Part shown: positions 26,262 to 34,452 of the stretch, in pieces
Layout: every line of letters starts with the position of its first letter
Numbering within the stretch: the first letter of the stretch is position 1
DNA from: Lichenicola sp964247735
Lineage (GTDB): Bacteria; Pseudomonadota; Alphaproteobacteria; Acetobacterales; Acetobacteraceae
Direction: 5' to 3'
Assembly: GCA_964247735.1 (NCBI GenBank)
Contig: CAXTVS010000015.1
Location: 1 to 64,000, forward strand
Length of the DNA: 64,000 nt
Notes under the pieces: generated by a model
What the model was told of the DNA's origin: nothing
The model's database searches: none
The model's input: only the letters and a program-made list of their open reading frames with translations
Position numbers and translations under genes: made by a program

Positions 26262-26834
26262 ATGATGAACATTGATTGCAGGGTCAACATGATGCCGGTC
26301 GACGCGCCGGTGTCGCGAATGATGACATCCATCATGCCTGCCGGCGGCGAGCGGGCTCCGCGCGAGCGGCTCGGCAAGGGACAGGAGGTACGGGTCAAGG
26401 ACGAGGTCCAGCAGATCGTCACCGGGCTGACGACGCTGGCCAGGAACGGCGACATAGACCAGGCGCAGTCGTCGGCGGCGGAACGATGGTATCGCGACTA
26501 CGTCCTGGGCGTTGTCGGAGCGCGCGATCCGGAAGCGCGCCGGTCCGGAAAGGCGCCGGATGTTCATGCGGCGATGTTGGCGCGGACCGCGGCGGTCGGA
26601 CGGTGCAGGGCCGTTCGACAGGGACTGGGCCTGTGCGGTGAGATCCGGTTGAAGCTGCTGCTGATCGACGAGCTTTCGTTCTCCGCCATCGCGTCGACTC
26701 TGCTTCCAGGAGACGTCAACGGCAGGAAGAAGATAGCGGCGCAGATGTCGTTCCTTCTGGAGCAGCTGGCGGAACTGTATGTGGAGCTGGATCTGCAGCG
26801 TACCCGAGTGGCGAAAGCGGCAGCGCGGGCCTGA
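26262..26834 (+). CDS. Phage regulatory protein, candidate late-gene activator or antiterminator
   Basis: 190 residues; ATGs at 26262 and 26265 are both possible. Residues about 45-120 are helical and basic. The C-terminal part (LLLIDELSFSAIASTLLPGD, then FLLEQLAELY) looks like a helix-turn-helix of the sigma-region-4 or RinA/ArpU kind. No family can be named with certainty. The gene lies directly before an intrinsic terminator, a strong promoter and a leader terminator that guards the structural genes. That is the place held by lambda Q, and by the activator/antiterminator pair GafY/GafZ of the Caulobacter gene transfer agent, so such a role is the leading hypothesis. Confidence 0.6.
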   Translation: MMNIDCRVNMMPVDAPVSRMMTSIMPAGGERAPRERLGKGQEVRVKDEVQQIVTGLTTLARNGDIDQAQSSAAERWYRDYVLGVVGARDPEARRSGKAPDVHAAMLARTAAVGRCRAVRQGLGLCGEIRLKLLLIDELSFSAIASTLLPGDVNGRKKIAAQMSFLLEQLAELYVELDLQRTRVAKAAARA

Positions 26835-26861
26835 TACCTTCTCTTTTGCCGATCTACTGGA

Positions 26862-26896
26862 GGCGGCGTGCATGCAGCACGCTGCCTTTTGTTTTT
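26862..26896 (+). terminator. Intrinsic terminator closing the regulatory gene pair
   Basis: A 10-bp stem GGCGGCGTGC / GCACGCTGCC (one G-U pair) with loop ATGCA is followed by TTTTGTTTTT at 26887-26896. It lies 28 bases after the stop of the preceding gene. Confidence 0.9.
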
Positions 26897-26929
26897 CACA
26901 GCCGAAAGTATGTTACGTTTAAATAACGG

Positions 26930-26958
26930 TTGACGGTGGATCCAGGTCGAGGTATAAG
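26930..26958 (+). promoter_or_regulatory. Near-consensus sigma-70 promoter for the structural genes
   Basis: TTGACG (26930-26935), exactly 17 bases, then TATAAG (26953-26958), in an AT-richer patch between two terminators. Transcription should begin near 26965, only about 17 bases before the leader terminator stem. CATACT at 26964-26969, right at the predicted start, resembles a second -10 element, which in lambda pR' causes early pausing. Confidence 0.85.
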
Positions 26959-26981
26959 TTTCACATACTGAAATTGTTGTG

Positions 26982-27012
26982 CCCGCCGAGGAAACTCGGC
27001 GGGTTTTGTTTT
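26982..27012 (+). terminator. Leader terminator between the late promoter and the first structural gene
   Basis: A perfect 9-bp stem CCCGCCGAG / CTCGGCGGG with a GAAA tetraloop (26991-26994) and the tract TTTTGTTTT (27004-27012). It lies inside the leader of the promoter at 26930, so unaided polymerase should stop after about 45 bases. The upstream gene pair already has its own terminator, so this one must act on the late promoter. Confidence 0.9.
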
Positions 27013-27034
27013 ACCCAAACGAGAGGTGGCCGCC

Positions 27035-27442
27035 ATGTTCACGAACACTGCCCAGATCGTGTCCGGAGACGTGGTTGCCTGCGGCGCCTCGGTCTATGTC
27101 GTGCAGGAGATGGGGCAGGACGAGCTGACGCTGCTGCGCATGGAAAGCCAGTGCGACGTGCGGCACCGTGCGGACGTGGTGCCGGAGCACTGGTCAGACC
27201 TCGCCCTGAGCGGGCTGCCGTTGCAGGACGTCGTGATCCGTTGCGTGCCGATCAAGCGCTACGGGACTGCGAACCTGACCAGGCTCGGCGCGCTGCCGGA
27301 GGCGCTGCGCAAGCGGATCTTGAGCGCGCTCAAGCGTGAGGCGATGGTGCGCCGGTTCGAGGACTCGCCGTCGGTCCGGAGCAACCTGCTCGTCTCGACG
27401 GCCTCGTGCGGACGGCGCGTTGGCGCCGTGCGCTACGCCTGA
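27035..27442 (+). CDS. First gene of the structural operon, hypothetical phage protein
   Basis: 135 residues from the ATG at 27035 with GAGAGG 9 bases upstream; an in-frame ATG at 27026 lies nearer the terminator and lacks this site. A small beta-rich N-terminal half (GDVVACGASVYVVQEM) with a basic helical C-terminus (PEALRKRILSALKREAMVRRFED). No membrane segment. It directly precedes the small terminase gene; a role in packaging or DNA handling would fit but is not shown. Confidence 0.65.
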   Translation: MFTNTAQIVSGDVVACGASVYVVQEMGQDELTLLRMESQCDVRHRADVVPEHWSDLALSGLPLQDVVIRCVPIKRYGTANLTRLGALPEALRKRILSALKREAMVRRFEDSPSVRSNLLVSTASCGRRVGAVRYA

Positions 27443-27450
27443 GGCCGGGC

Positions 27451-27939
27451 ATGACCGATGCCCACGGCGACGGAGCGGACGAGGGCGGCGGCAAGGCCGC
27501 CGCCGGCAACAGGCTGGCCCGGCAGTGCTTCCTGTCCATGCTAAGCAGGACAGGCAACACGTCCAAGGCGTGCCAGACCAGCGGCCTGACCAGGCGGCAG
27601 GTCATGGCGCTGCGCGAGCGCGACGCCGCATTCGACCGTGCCTATGACGACGCGATGAACGATGCCGCCGACCTGCTAGAAGCGGAAGCCTGGCGGCGGG
27701 CGCTGGAAGGTACGACGCAGCCGGTGTTCAGGGCCGGCCAGCCGGTCACGGGTCCGGCGGGGGAACCGGTCGTCGTGCGGCGCTACAGCGACCCGCTCCT
27801 GGTGCTGCTGCTGCGAGGCTGCCGGCCCGAGAAGTTCCAGATGCACGGCAGGACGTCGATGCCGGCCGATCCGATGATCGGCATCAGGGAGATCGCGACC
27901 GACAATGATCCTCCCCACGCCGAAGACGAGTTGCCGTGA
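27451..27939 (+). CDS. Terminase small subunit
   Basis: 162 residues from the ATG at 27451. A helix-turn-helix is visible in LSRTGNTSKACQTSGLTRRQVM (about 30-55), followed by RDAAFDRAYDDAMNDAADLLEAEAWRRA, the pattern of the homeodomain-like TerS group that recognises the phage packaging site. The C-terminal part (YSDPLLVLLLRGCRPEKF) is also typical. It overlaps the start of the large subunit gene by 35 bases. Confidence 0.8.
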   Translation: MTDAHGDGADEGGGKAAAGNRLARQCFLSMLSRTGNTSKACQTSGLTRRQVMALRERDAAFDRAYDDAMNDAADLLEAEAWRRALEGTTQPVFRAGQPVTGPAGEPVVVRRYSDPLLVLLLRGCRPEKFQMHGRTSMPADPMIGIREIATDNDPPHAEDELP

Positions 27940-29860
27940 CGTGCGGTCGGCGCTGACGCCGGCACAATGGAGCATCTACGAGGCCGGCTGGACCGGTTCA
28001 ACACGGTTCCGCGTCGCGGTGTGCGGCCGTCGCTTCGGCAAGGCGCTCGGCCTGGACACCAGGCTGCCATCGCCGGATGGCTGGACCACGATGGGGCTGG
28101 TGCGGGAAGGTACGCGGCTGTTCGACGAAGCGGGGCAGGTCTGCGCGGTGACTTTCGCGACCGAGGTCATGCTCGGGCGTCCCTGCAACATGGTCTCCTT
28201 CGTCGACGGACCATCGGTCGTCGCCGATGACGAACATCTTTGGCAGGTGCATGACGAGGTTGCCGACGCTCCGCGCCTGTTGACGACGCTGATGTTGCGG
28301 ACGGGTCTGGCGGAGGGACGGAGCTATCGCATCGCGGGCTGCCGGCCGTTGGCGGTGGACGTGGACAGGCGGCAGCGGCTTCTGCGTCGGTTGTGCAGGC
28401 GACATGGATGCTGGCGGCAGGATCATGGGTGGTGCATCGATGGCGCCGGCTGGCGGGCTGCAGTCGCTTGGTCGCTGTGCGTCTCGCTCGGGCTGGTGCC
28501 GCGGCGCTTGGTTGCGTCGGGACGGATCATGGTGTGCTGGCAGCCGGGCAGGCGTCATCGCTGGCATCGGATCAGCACGGTTACGGTTGTCCCGAGCCGT
28601 GCGGTGCGCTGCATCCAGGTGGACAGCCCGTCGCGACTGTTCCTGTGCAGCGAAGCGCTGATCCCGACGCACAACACCTTCCTCATGGCGGAGGAGCTGC
28701 GACGGGCGGCACGGCTTGCGGTGCGACGCAACGTGGATGTCGAGAACGAGATCTGGTACGGCGCGCCGACGTTCCTGCAGGCCAAGCGGGTCATGTGGGC
28801 GCGGGTGAAGCGGGCGATCCCGCGCAGCTGGATCAGCGGCCGGCCGAACGAGACGACATGCAGCCTGCGGCTGCTGTCCGGCCACGTCATCCGGCTGGTC
28901 GGGCTCGACGCGTCGGAGAACCTGCGCGGGTCGGGGCTCTGGTTCTTCGGCGGCGACGAGTGGGCCGACTGCCGACCGAGCGCCTGGCGGGAGGTGATAC
29001 GGCCGATGCTGTCGACTGCGCGCGGTCATGCGCTGTTCATCGGCACGCCGAAGGGCTTCGACCATTTCCGCGACGCCTACCTCCTCGGCCAGCCGGGCGG
29101 CGATCCGAGCTACCGGTCGTTCCTGTTCACCACTGCGGATGGCGGCAACGTGCCGCCGGAGGAGCTGGAGGCGGCGCGGCGGGAGCTGGACCTGCGCACC
29201 TGGCAGCAGGAGTATTGCGCGAGCTTCGAGACTTATGCGGGCCGCGTCGTCTACGCCTTCAACCGTGCCGAGAACGTCAAGCGTTCCGGGCACGACTCGT
29301 CACGGCCGTTGCATGTGGGGATGGACTTCAACGTCAACCCCATGTCGGCGACGATCTGGCAGGAGCAGGGCGAGACGACGCGGCAGATCGACGAGATCGT
29401 GCTGCCGACGTCGAACACCGACGAGATGGCGGACGAGATCACGCGGCGCTACGGGCGCGACGGGTTCGAGCCGGGACGGCGGGAGGTCGGGCACATCACG
29501 GTGTATCCGGACCCGGCCGGTGCGCAACGTCGGAGTTCGGCCGGCGGTCGCACCGACATCGGCATCCTGCGCGAGAAGGGGTTCGTAGTGCGTGCGTCGC
29601 GGTCGCATCCGCCGGTGCGCGACCGGATGAACGTCATGAACAGGCAGTTCCGGACCGCGGATGGGCAGGTGCTCGCGACGGTGGATCCGCGCTGCGTCCG
29701 CTCGATCGAGGCGTACGAGCGCCTGGTGTTCAGGGAGGGCACCGGCGAGCCCGACAAGATGCAAGGCTTCGATCATCTCGTGGATGCAAGCGGATACTAC
29801 CTGTTCGAACGGCAGAACAGGACGTCCTCCGCGAGCACCAGCAGCTTCATGGAGCGGTGA
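27905..29860 (+). CDS. Terminase large subunit precursor interrupted by an intein
   Basis: 651 residues as translated, about 440 after splicing, a normal TerL length. The ATPase Walker A reads GRRFGK (41-46) and then Thr258 after the intein. Walker B FFGGDEWAD is near 348-356. The nuclease domain has HVGMDFNVNP with its Asp near 474 and a conserved Asp at VYPDPAG. TerL is the motor that drives DNA into the procapsid and cuts it. Without splicing the Walker A loop is broken by 211 residues, so ATPase activity should depend on splicing. It is followed by the portal gene 4 bases later. Confidence 0.9.
   Translation: MILPTPKTSCRDVRSALTPAQWSIYEAGWTGSTRFRVAVCGRRFGKALGLDTRLPSPDGWTTMGLVREGTRLFDEAGQVCAVTFATEVMLGRPCNMVSFVDGPSVVADDEHLWQVHDEVADAPRLLTTLMLRTGLAEGRSYRIAGCRPLAVDVDRRQRLLRRLCRRHGCWRQDHGWCIDGAGWRAAVAWSLCVSLGLVPRRLVASGRIMVCWQPGRRHRWHRISTVTVVPSRAVRCIQVDSPSRLFLCSEALIPTHNTFLMAEELRRAARLAVRRNVDVENEIWYGAPTFLQAKRVMWARVKRAIPRSWISGRPNETTCSLRLLSGHVIRLVGLDASENLRGSGLWFFGGDEWADCRPSAWREVIRPMLSTARGHALFIGTPKGFDHFRDAYLLGQPGGDPSYRSFLFTTADGGNVPPEELEAARRELDLRTWQQEYCASFETYAGRVVYAFNRAENVKRSGHDSSRPLHVGMDFNVNPMSATIWQEQGETTRQIDEIVLPTSNTDEMADEITRRYGRDGFEPGRREVGHITVYPDPAGAQRRSSAGGRTDIGILREKGFVVRASRSHPPVRDRMNVMNRQFRTADGQVLATVDPRCVRSIEAYERLVFREGTGEPDKMQGFDHLVDASGYYLFERQNRTSSASTSSFMER
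28043..28675 (+). other. Class 3 mini-intein in the terminase, splice junctions GK/A and N/T
   Basis: 211 residues, Ala47 to Asn257 of the precursor. Block A starts with Ala, not Cys (ALGLDTRLPSPDGWTTM), block B is DDEHLW with Trp113, block F is VRCIQVDSPSRLFL with Cys236, block G is IPTHN with Thr255 and the terminal Asn257; the first C-extein residue is Thr258. Trp, Cys and Thr at these places are the WCT triad of class 3 inteins, where the block F Cys does the first attack. The 95 residues between blocks B and F lack an intact LAGLIDADG motif but keep an SLGLVP stretch, suggesting an endonuclease remnant. Confidence 0.88.
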
Positions 29861-29864
29861 CCGC

Positions 29865-31289
29865 ATGGATTGGCTGTCGTTGCAGGCACACATGCCACGT
29901 GACCCGACGATGTCGCGGCGGAGCTTCCGTCTGGGCGCTCTGGAGGCCGTGCTGGAAGGGCGGCAGTACGATTCGCTGCTCTACCCGTTCTCGAAGGAGC
30001 GCAGCGACTCCGGCGAGTACATCCCGCTCGACCAGCGCCGGCCGTCGGTGCGGACCGGCCTGTGCCGGGTGGTGGTGGAGGATTCCGTGTCCCTGCTGTT
30101 CAGCGAGGGGCACTGGCCGTCGATCCGCGCCGCCGACGAGCGCACCGCGAGCGTGCTGTCGCAGGTGGTGAGCGAGTGCCGGCTCAACGAGACCATGCTG
30201 GAGGCGGCGACAAGGGGAGCGGTGGGCTCGGTCGCGATCCACCTGCGGGTGGTGAAGAGCAGGCCGTTCTTCGAGGTGCTGTCAACCAAGTTCCTGCAGC
30301 CAGGCTGGCGTCGTGACGATCCGCGCGAGCTCGACAGCGTCACCGAATGCTACAAGGTGAGCGACCACGACCTCATCGCGCGGGACTATGCGGTCGATCC
30401 CGGCTCGGGACCGTACTGGTTCAAGCGGGTGTGGGACGATCAGGCCGAGCTGTGGTTCAAGCCGATGCCGATCGGAGAGGACCCGCGCGGCATGGCGGTC
30501 GACCCGGAGCGGAGCGTGGTGCACGGCCTGGGTTTCGTGCCGATCGTGTGGATCCGCAACATCTCCGGCAGCGGCGGGCATGATCCCGACGGGCCGGACG
30601 GGACCTGCACCTTTGCAGCGGCGATCGACACGGTGATCGAGGCTGACTACCTGCTGTCCCAGGCGGGGCGCGGGCTCAAGTACGGGTCCGACCCGACGCT
30701 GGTGCTGAAGGATCCGTCCGCAGGTCTCGGCGGCGGCGCGCAGGTGCGGACCGGTGGTGCGGCGACCGCGTTGACCGTGCCGCCCGAGGGCGACGCCAAG
30801 CTGCTGGAGATCAACGGCAACGCCGCCGCGGCCGTGCTCGCGCACGTGAAGGAGCTTCGCGCGATCGCGCTGGAAGCGATGCACGGAAATCGGGCCCATG
30901 GCGACCGGCTGGGTGCGGCCCAGAGCGGCCGGGCCATCGAGCTCATGTGCCAGGGGCTGATCTGGCTGGCCGACCGGTTGCGCATCTCCTACGGCGAGGG
31001 CGGCCTGCTGAGCCTGCTGGTCATGCTGTGCAGAGCCTCGCAGCGGCTCCGGACCGGCCTCATGATTGCCGGCGAGCGGCAGCGCGACCTGGATCCTGCG
31101 GGTCTGGGTCTGGTGTGGCCAAGCTGGTTCCCGGCGAGCTTCGCCGATCGGCAGGCGCAGGCCAGCAGCGTGGCCACACTGATCGAGGCGGGCGTGATCG
31201 ACCGCCAGGCGGCGTTCGCGATCGTGGCTCCGCTTTACGGCTTGGCCGGCACCCAGCAGCCGGACGAGGAACCCGGAGCCGCGGCCTAG
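29865..31289 (+). CDS. Portal protein
   Basis: 474 residues from the ATG at 29865, with GGAGCGG upstream; the frame is open from 29661 inside the terminase gene. YIPLDQRRPSVRTGLCRVVVEDSVSLLF in the first 100 residues and the long helical region after AAAVLAHVKELRAIALEAMHGNRA (about 320 on) fit phage portal proteins, which form the dodecameric ring at one capsid vertex. Position between TerL and the scaffold confirms it. The C-terminus is acidic. Confidence 0.85.
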   Translation: MDWLSLQAHMPRDPTMSRRSFRLGALEAVLEGRQYDSLLYPFSKERSDSGEYIPLDQRRPSVRTGLCRVVVEDSVSLLFSEGHWPSIRAADERTASVLSQVVSECRLNETMLEAATRGAVGSVAIHLRVVKSRPFFEVLSTKFLQPGWRRDDPRELDSVTECYKVSDHDLIARDYAVDPGSGPYWFKRVWDDQAELWFKPMPIGEDPRGMAVDPERSVVHGLGFVPIVWIRNISGSGGHDPDGPDGTCTFAAAIDTVIEADYLLSQAGRGLKYGSDPTLVLKDPSAGLGGGAQVRTGGAATALTVPPEGDAKLLEINGNAAAAVLAHVKELRAIALEAMHGNRAHGDRLGAAQSGRAIELMCQGLIWLADRLRISYGEGGLLSLLVMLCRASQRLRTGLMIAGERQRDLDPAGLGLVWPSWFPASFADRQAQASSVATLIEAGVIDRQAAFAIVAPLYGLAGTQQPDEEPGAAA

Positions 31290-31403
31290 CGCACGCGCAC
31301 CGGCCTTTGTTCCGGCGACGCAGCACACGTTCTCGCCTTCATGCGCCCGCACCGTCATGTGACGGCGCGGGCGAAGGCGTATGGAGAAGGACCTGTCCAG
31401 CCA

Positions 31404-31949
31404 ATGGCAGAGCAGAGCCCAGAGATGCTCGATCCCATCGAGGAGCCGCCACCGGCAGAGGCGAGCGAGCCGCCGCGGGAGATCACCGACTACGAGAAGA
31501 AGCTGCGCCGCGAGGTCGCCCGCTATCGCGAGCAGGCGCGGATCGCCCAGAGCGAGCGGGAGGCCGCCTGCGCCGCCGCCGTGCGTGACCGGGACGAAGC
31601 CGTCGCTGCCGCGCGCGAGGAGGCACGCAGCCGCGTGCTGCAGGCCGAGCTGAAGACCCACGCGATCCGGTCCGGCATCGTCGATCTCGACGGCCTCCGC
31701 CTGGCCGATACCGGCGGGCTGAGCTTCGACGAGAGCGGCGGCGTGCAGGGGGTCGAGGAGGTGATCGAGAGCCTGCGGCAGCGCAAGCCGTACCTGTTCG
31801 CAGCCGAGTCCGGGGCGACGCCGACGGTCACCACCGCGCAGCTGCAGCGGCCGCCGGCGCCTGCGCAGCCGACCAACGTCGACGCACGCAGCCTGTCGCG
31901 TGCGGCGTGGCAGGCCGAGCGGGATCGCCTGCTGGCTTCCTCGCGCTGA
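31404..31949 (+). CDS. Capsid scaffolding-type protein
   Basis: 181 residues from the ATG at 31404 (GAGAAGGA lies 13-20 bases upstream). An acidic, Pro-rich start is followed by a coiled coil (about 30-85, EKKLRREVARYREQARIAQSE) and a C-terminal region with LSRAAWQAERDRLL. Coiled-coil proteins of this size between portal and capsid genes are scaffolds that guide procapsid assembly and are then removed. No protease gene is seen nearby. Confidence 0.75.
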   Translation: MAEQSPEMLDPIEEPPPAEASEPPREITDYEKKLRREVARYREQARIAQSEREAACAAAVRDRDEAVAAAREEARSRVLQAELKTHAIRSGIVDLDGLRLADTGGLSFDESGGVQGVEEVIESLRQRKPYLFAAESGATPTVTTAQLQRPPAPAQPTNVDARSLSRAAWQAERDRLLASSR

Positions 31950-32014
31950 GGCCGTTCCCGACGGCCTCGACCGTGCCTTCATCGTATGCCGCCAACGAAG
32001 GGTAAGACCACCGC

Positions 32015-33388
32015 ATGCCGATCCAGAACTTTCCGTCCCAGCTGCAGCCGATCATCCAGCAGGGCTTCCTCGCCCGCGAGTTCCAGGACGGACTCCAGTC
32101 TCGCCTGAGCTTCCGCTCCATCGCAGACCGCGAGGTGTTCCCCAACCGTATCGGTGAGACGGTGACGAAGACCCGTAAGGGGCTGAAGTCGCCAGTGACC
32201 ACGCCGATGTCGCCGACCCTCAACACCAACTTCGACAACGGCATGACGCCGTCGAGCTGGAGCGTCGAGCAGTACACGCTGACGATCAACCAGTACGGCG
32301 ACACCATCGACCTCAACATGGTCACCGAGGGCGTGGGCATCGCCAGCCAGTTCCTGGCCAACGCGCGCACCAACGGCGTGCAGGCGATGCAGTCGCTGGA
32401 CCGGATCGCGCGCAACACGCTGTTCGGCGGTGCTACCGGCGGCGTCGGCGGCTATCTCGGCGGCAACACGCGGGTCAACACGGCCCTGAGCGCCGCCGGC
32501 AAGACGATCTTCGTCGACGACGTCCGCGGCTTCCAGAACGTGATGAACAGCTACGGGCAGGTCGTGGCGGTCGCCTCGACCAGCGGCATGACGGTCACCG
32601 TCGGCAGCAACTCCTACACGCTGGTCTCGAGCACCGTGGACGCGGTCAACGTGTCGACGGCGCCGAACGGGACCTCGGGCAGCCTCACCTTCTCGACCAA
32701 CATCAGCGTGTCGGATGGCGCGCTGGCATCCGCCGTGGTGGCGGCGACCGCACCCCTGGTGCTGCGGCCGAATGGTCGTCTGACCACTGCGGCGCTGGTG
32801 GCGCCGACCGGCACCTATGGTGCGGCGAACTACGTGCCCGGCGACACGCTTGGCATCCAGACCGTGCTGTCAGCGGTTGCGGCTCTGCGCATGAACAACG
32901 TGCCGACGGTGGATGGCTGCTTCCACTGCTACCTCGACGACCAGCAGATGCTGGGCTTGTTCCGGGACGGAGACTTCAAGTACCTGTATCGTGGTGCCTA
33001 CGGCACGGAAACATACCAGTCCGGTTCGGTCGTCGAGCTGCTGGGCGTGCGGTTCATTCCGACGACGGAAGCGCCGCAACAGGTGTCTCTCGGCGCAGGC
33101 GCAATCCATCGCGCGATCGTATGCGGCAAGGGCGCGCTGATCGAGGGCGACTATGCCGACGCCGGCCATCGCGACATTCCGGACGCGGAAAAGTCGCTGA
33201 TGGAGCAGGTGGACAGCGTCGTCATGGTGACGCGCGAGCCGCTCGACCGGCTCAAGCAGATCATCGCCCAATCCTGGTACTGGATCGGCGGCTATGCGCT
33301 GCCGACCGACGCGACGGCGAGCACGACCATCATCCCGACCGCGACCAACAGCTACCTCAAGCGCGGCGTGGTGATCGAGAGCCTCTAG
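32015..33388 (+). CDS. Major capsid protein, HK97-fold
   Basis: 457 residues. The N-terminal arm (QGFLAREFQDGLQSRLSF) and the stretches TINQYGDTIDLNMVTEG and FHCYLDDQQMLGLFRDG fit HK97-fold capsid proteins. A Thr/Ser/Val-rich segment at about 180-265 looks like a beta-rich insertion domain exposed on the shell. An imperfect GC hairpin follows at 33399-33423. Expected as the most abundant product of the cluster. Confidence 0.85.
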   Translation: MPIQNFPSQLQPIIQQGFLAREFQDGLQSRLSFRSIADREVFPNRIGETVTKTRKGLKSPVTTPMSPTLNTNFDNGMTPSSWSVEQYTLTINQYGDTIDLNMVTEGVGIASQFLANARTNGVQAMQSLDRIARNTLFGGATGGVGGYLGGNTRVNTALSAAGKTIFVDDVRGFQNVMNSYGQVVAVASTSGMTVTVGSNSYTLVSSTVDAVNVSTAPNGTSGSLTFSTNISVSDGALASAVVAATAPLVLRPNGRLTTAALVAPTGTYGAANYVPGDTLGIQTVLSAVAALRMNNVPTVDGCFHCYLDDQQMLGLFRDGDFKYLYRGAYGTETYQSGSVVELLGVRFIPTTEAPQQVSLGAGAIHRAIVCGKGALIEGDYADAGHRDIPDAEKSLMEQVDSVVMVTREPLDRLKQIIAQSWYWIGGYALPTDATASTTIIPTATNSYLKRGVVIESL

Positions 33389-33398
33389 TCATCAGCAA

Positions 33399-33423
33399 GG
33401 GGAGCGCGCCTCGGCGCCTCCCC
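33399..33423 (+). repeat. GC-rich hairpin just after the capsid gene
   Basis: GGGGAG-c-GCG / CGC-CTCCCC with a six-base loop, 11 bases after the capsid stop. No T tract follows. It could slow polymerase or protect the 3' end of capsid mRNA; this is inference. Confidence 0.4.
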
Positions 33424-33451
33424 GGATGCTTCGCGTCATGGGGAGGAGCGT

Positions 33452-33853
33452 ATGTCCGGATCGTCTAGCCTCGACACCTCGCCGTTGTCGGATGCGGAGC
33501 GGGTGGATGTGCGCCGCTTCTGCGGGTATCCGGCCTACGGCTCAGGAGACTCCGGCTTCCAGTCCTGGCGCTTCTTCGAGGCATACGGGACGCTCGAGTT
33601 CCGACTGACCAACTTGGCGCCGAGCGAGTTCCAGGTCGTCAGGTTGTACCTGTCGAACCTGTATGCGCTCGAGCAGGCAGTCCCGGCCGCAGCCGGCAAC
33701 CTGGACACCGATCAGGCTTCCGTATGGAAGCACAACCGATCCGAAGTGGAAGATCGCGCGCGCCTGTTCGACGATTGGTGTCGCCGGCTCGCCTTCTTCC
33801 TCGGTGTTCCGATGGGTCCCGGGATCCGTAATGACGCCTCCATCCTCATCTAG
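33452..33853 (+). CDS. Head-completion / neck-type phage protein
   Basis: 133 residues with GGGGAGGAG just upstream of the ATG. Mostly helical and soluble: RVDVRRFCGYPAYG, PSEFQVVRLYLSNLYALEQAV and ARLFDDWCRRLAFFLGVPMG. Proteins of this size and helical make-up directly after the capsid gene usually bind the portal ring as head-tail adaptors. I cannot name a family. Confidence 0.65.
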   Translation: MSGSSSLDTSPLSDAERVDVRRFCGYPAYGSGDSGFQSWRFFEAYGTLEFRLTNLAPSEFQVVRLYLSNLYALEQAVPAAAGNLDTDQASVWKHNRSEVEDRARLFDDWCRRLAFFLGVPMGPGIRNDASILI

Positions 33854-33885
33854 TTTTCCGTCCATGCCGGAGGTACGCGAGAAAG

Positions 33886-34437
33886 ATGGCCACATTCTTC
33901 AACGGCTGGATCGGCTATGGCAGCGCCGTCCAGGCTGGTGTTCTGGCGGAGCCGGCAGACACGGCCTACGCGCGACGTCCGTTCGTGCTGGGAGATCTCG
34001 ATAACGGCATCGTTGCCGACGTCGGGAGTGGAACGGTGGGACCTGCCGGTGCGGCCTGGGGACCGATCGGATTCGCAGCATTGTTCGACGCCCAGACGGG
34101 CGGCGACCTCCTGCTCTGGTTTCCGCTGCCGGTTCCGGTCGTGGTTCAGGCCGGGGGCACGATCACCAGCGGCGGGGGAAGCAACCGGTTCTATTTTCCC
34201 GATCTGCAGGCGGGGTCGTTCCGTGCCCACCTGTGGCCCGCCGGGAGCCTAGTGGCCGGCACTCCGGATGGTCGCCCGCTTACGGCAGGTGTTTCGCTGC
34301 AGGTTGTCGGCGGAACCCTCGGTGCCCAGGCATCGGTGTTCGGCACGGGGGTCGTGATGGCGAACCTGCCCGCCGCACAGCCGGTGGTCGGCAGCGGCCA
34401 GCTCTGGAACAACGGCGGAATCATCTCCGTCGCCTGA
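33886..34437 (+). CDS. Structural phage protein, beta-rich, unknown role
   Basis: 183 residues, rich in Gly, Ala and Val, with no charged helices. The strands VVVQAGGTITSGGG, RFYFPDLQAGSFRAHLWPAG and LTAGVSLQVVGGTLG suggest a beta-sandwich. It lies between two neck genes. Capsid decoration or a neck ring component are both possible; the sequence does not decide. Confidence 0.55.
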   Translation: MATFFNGWIGYGSAVQAGVLAEPADTAYARRPFVLGDLDNGIVADVGSGTVGPAGAAWGPIGFAALFDAQTGGDLLLWFPLPVPVVVQAGGTITSGGGSNRFYFPDLQAGSFRAHLWPAGSLVAGTPDGRPLTAGVSLQVVGGTLGAQASVFGTGVVMANLPAAQPVVGSGQLWNNGGIISVA

Positions 34438-34452
34438 TCGGAAGGCACGCGG

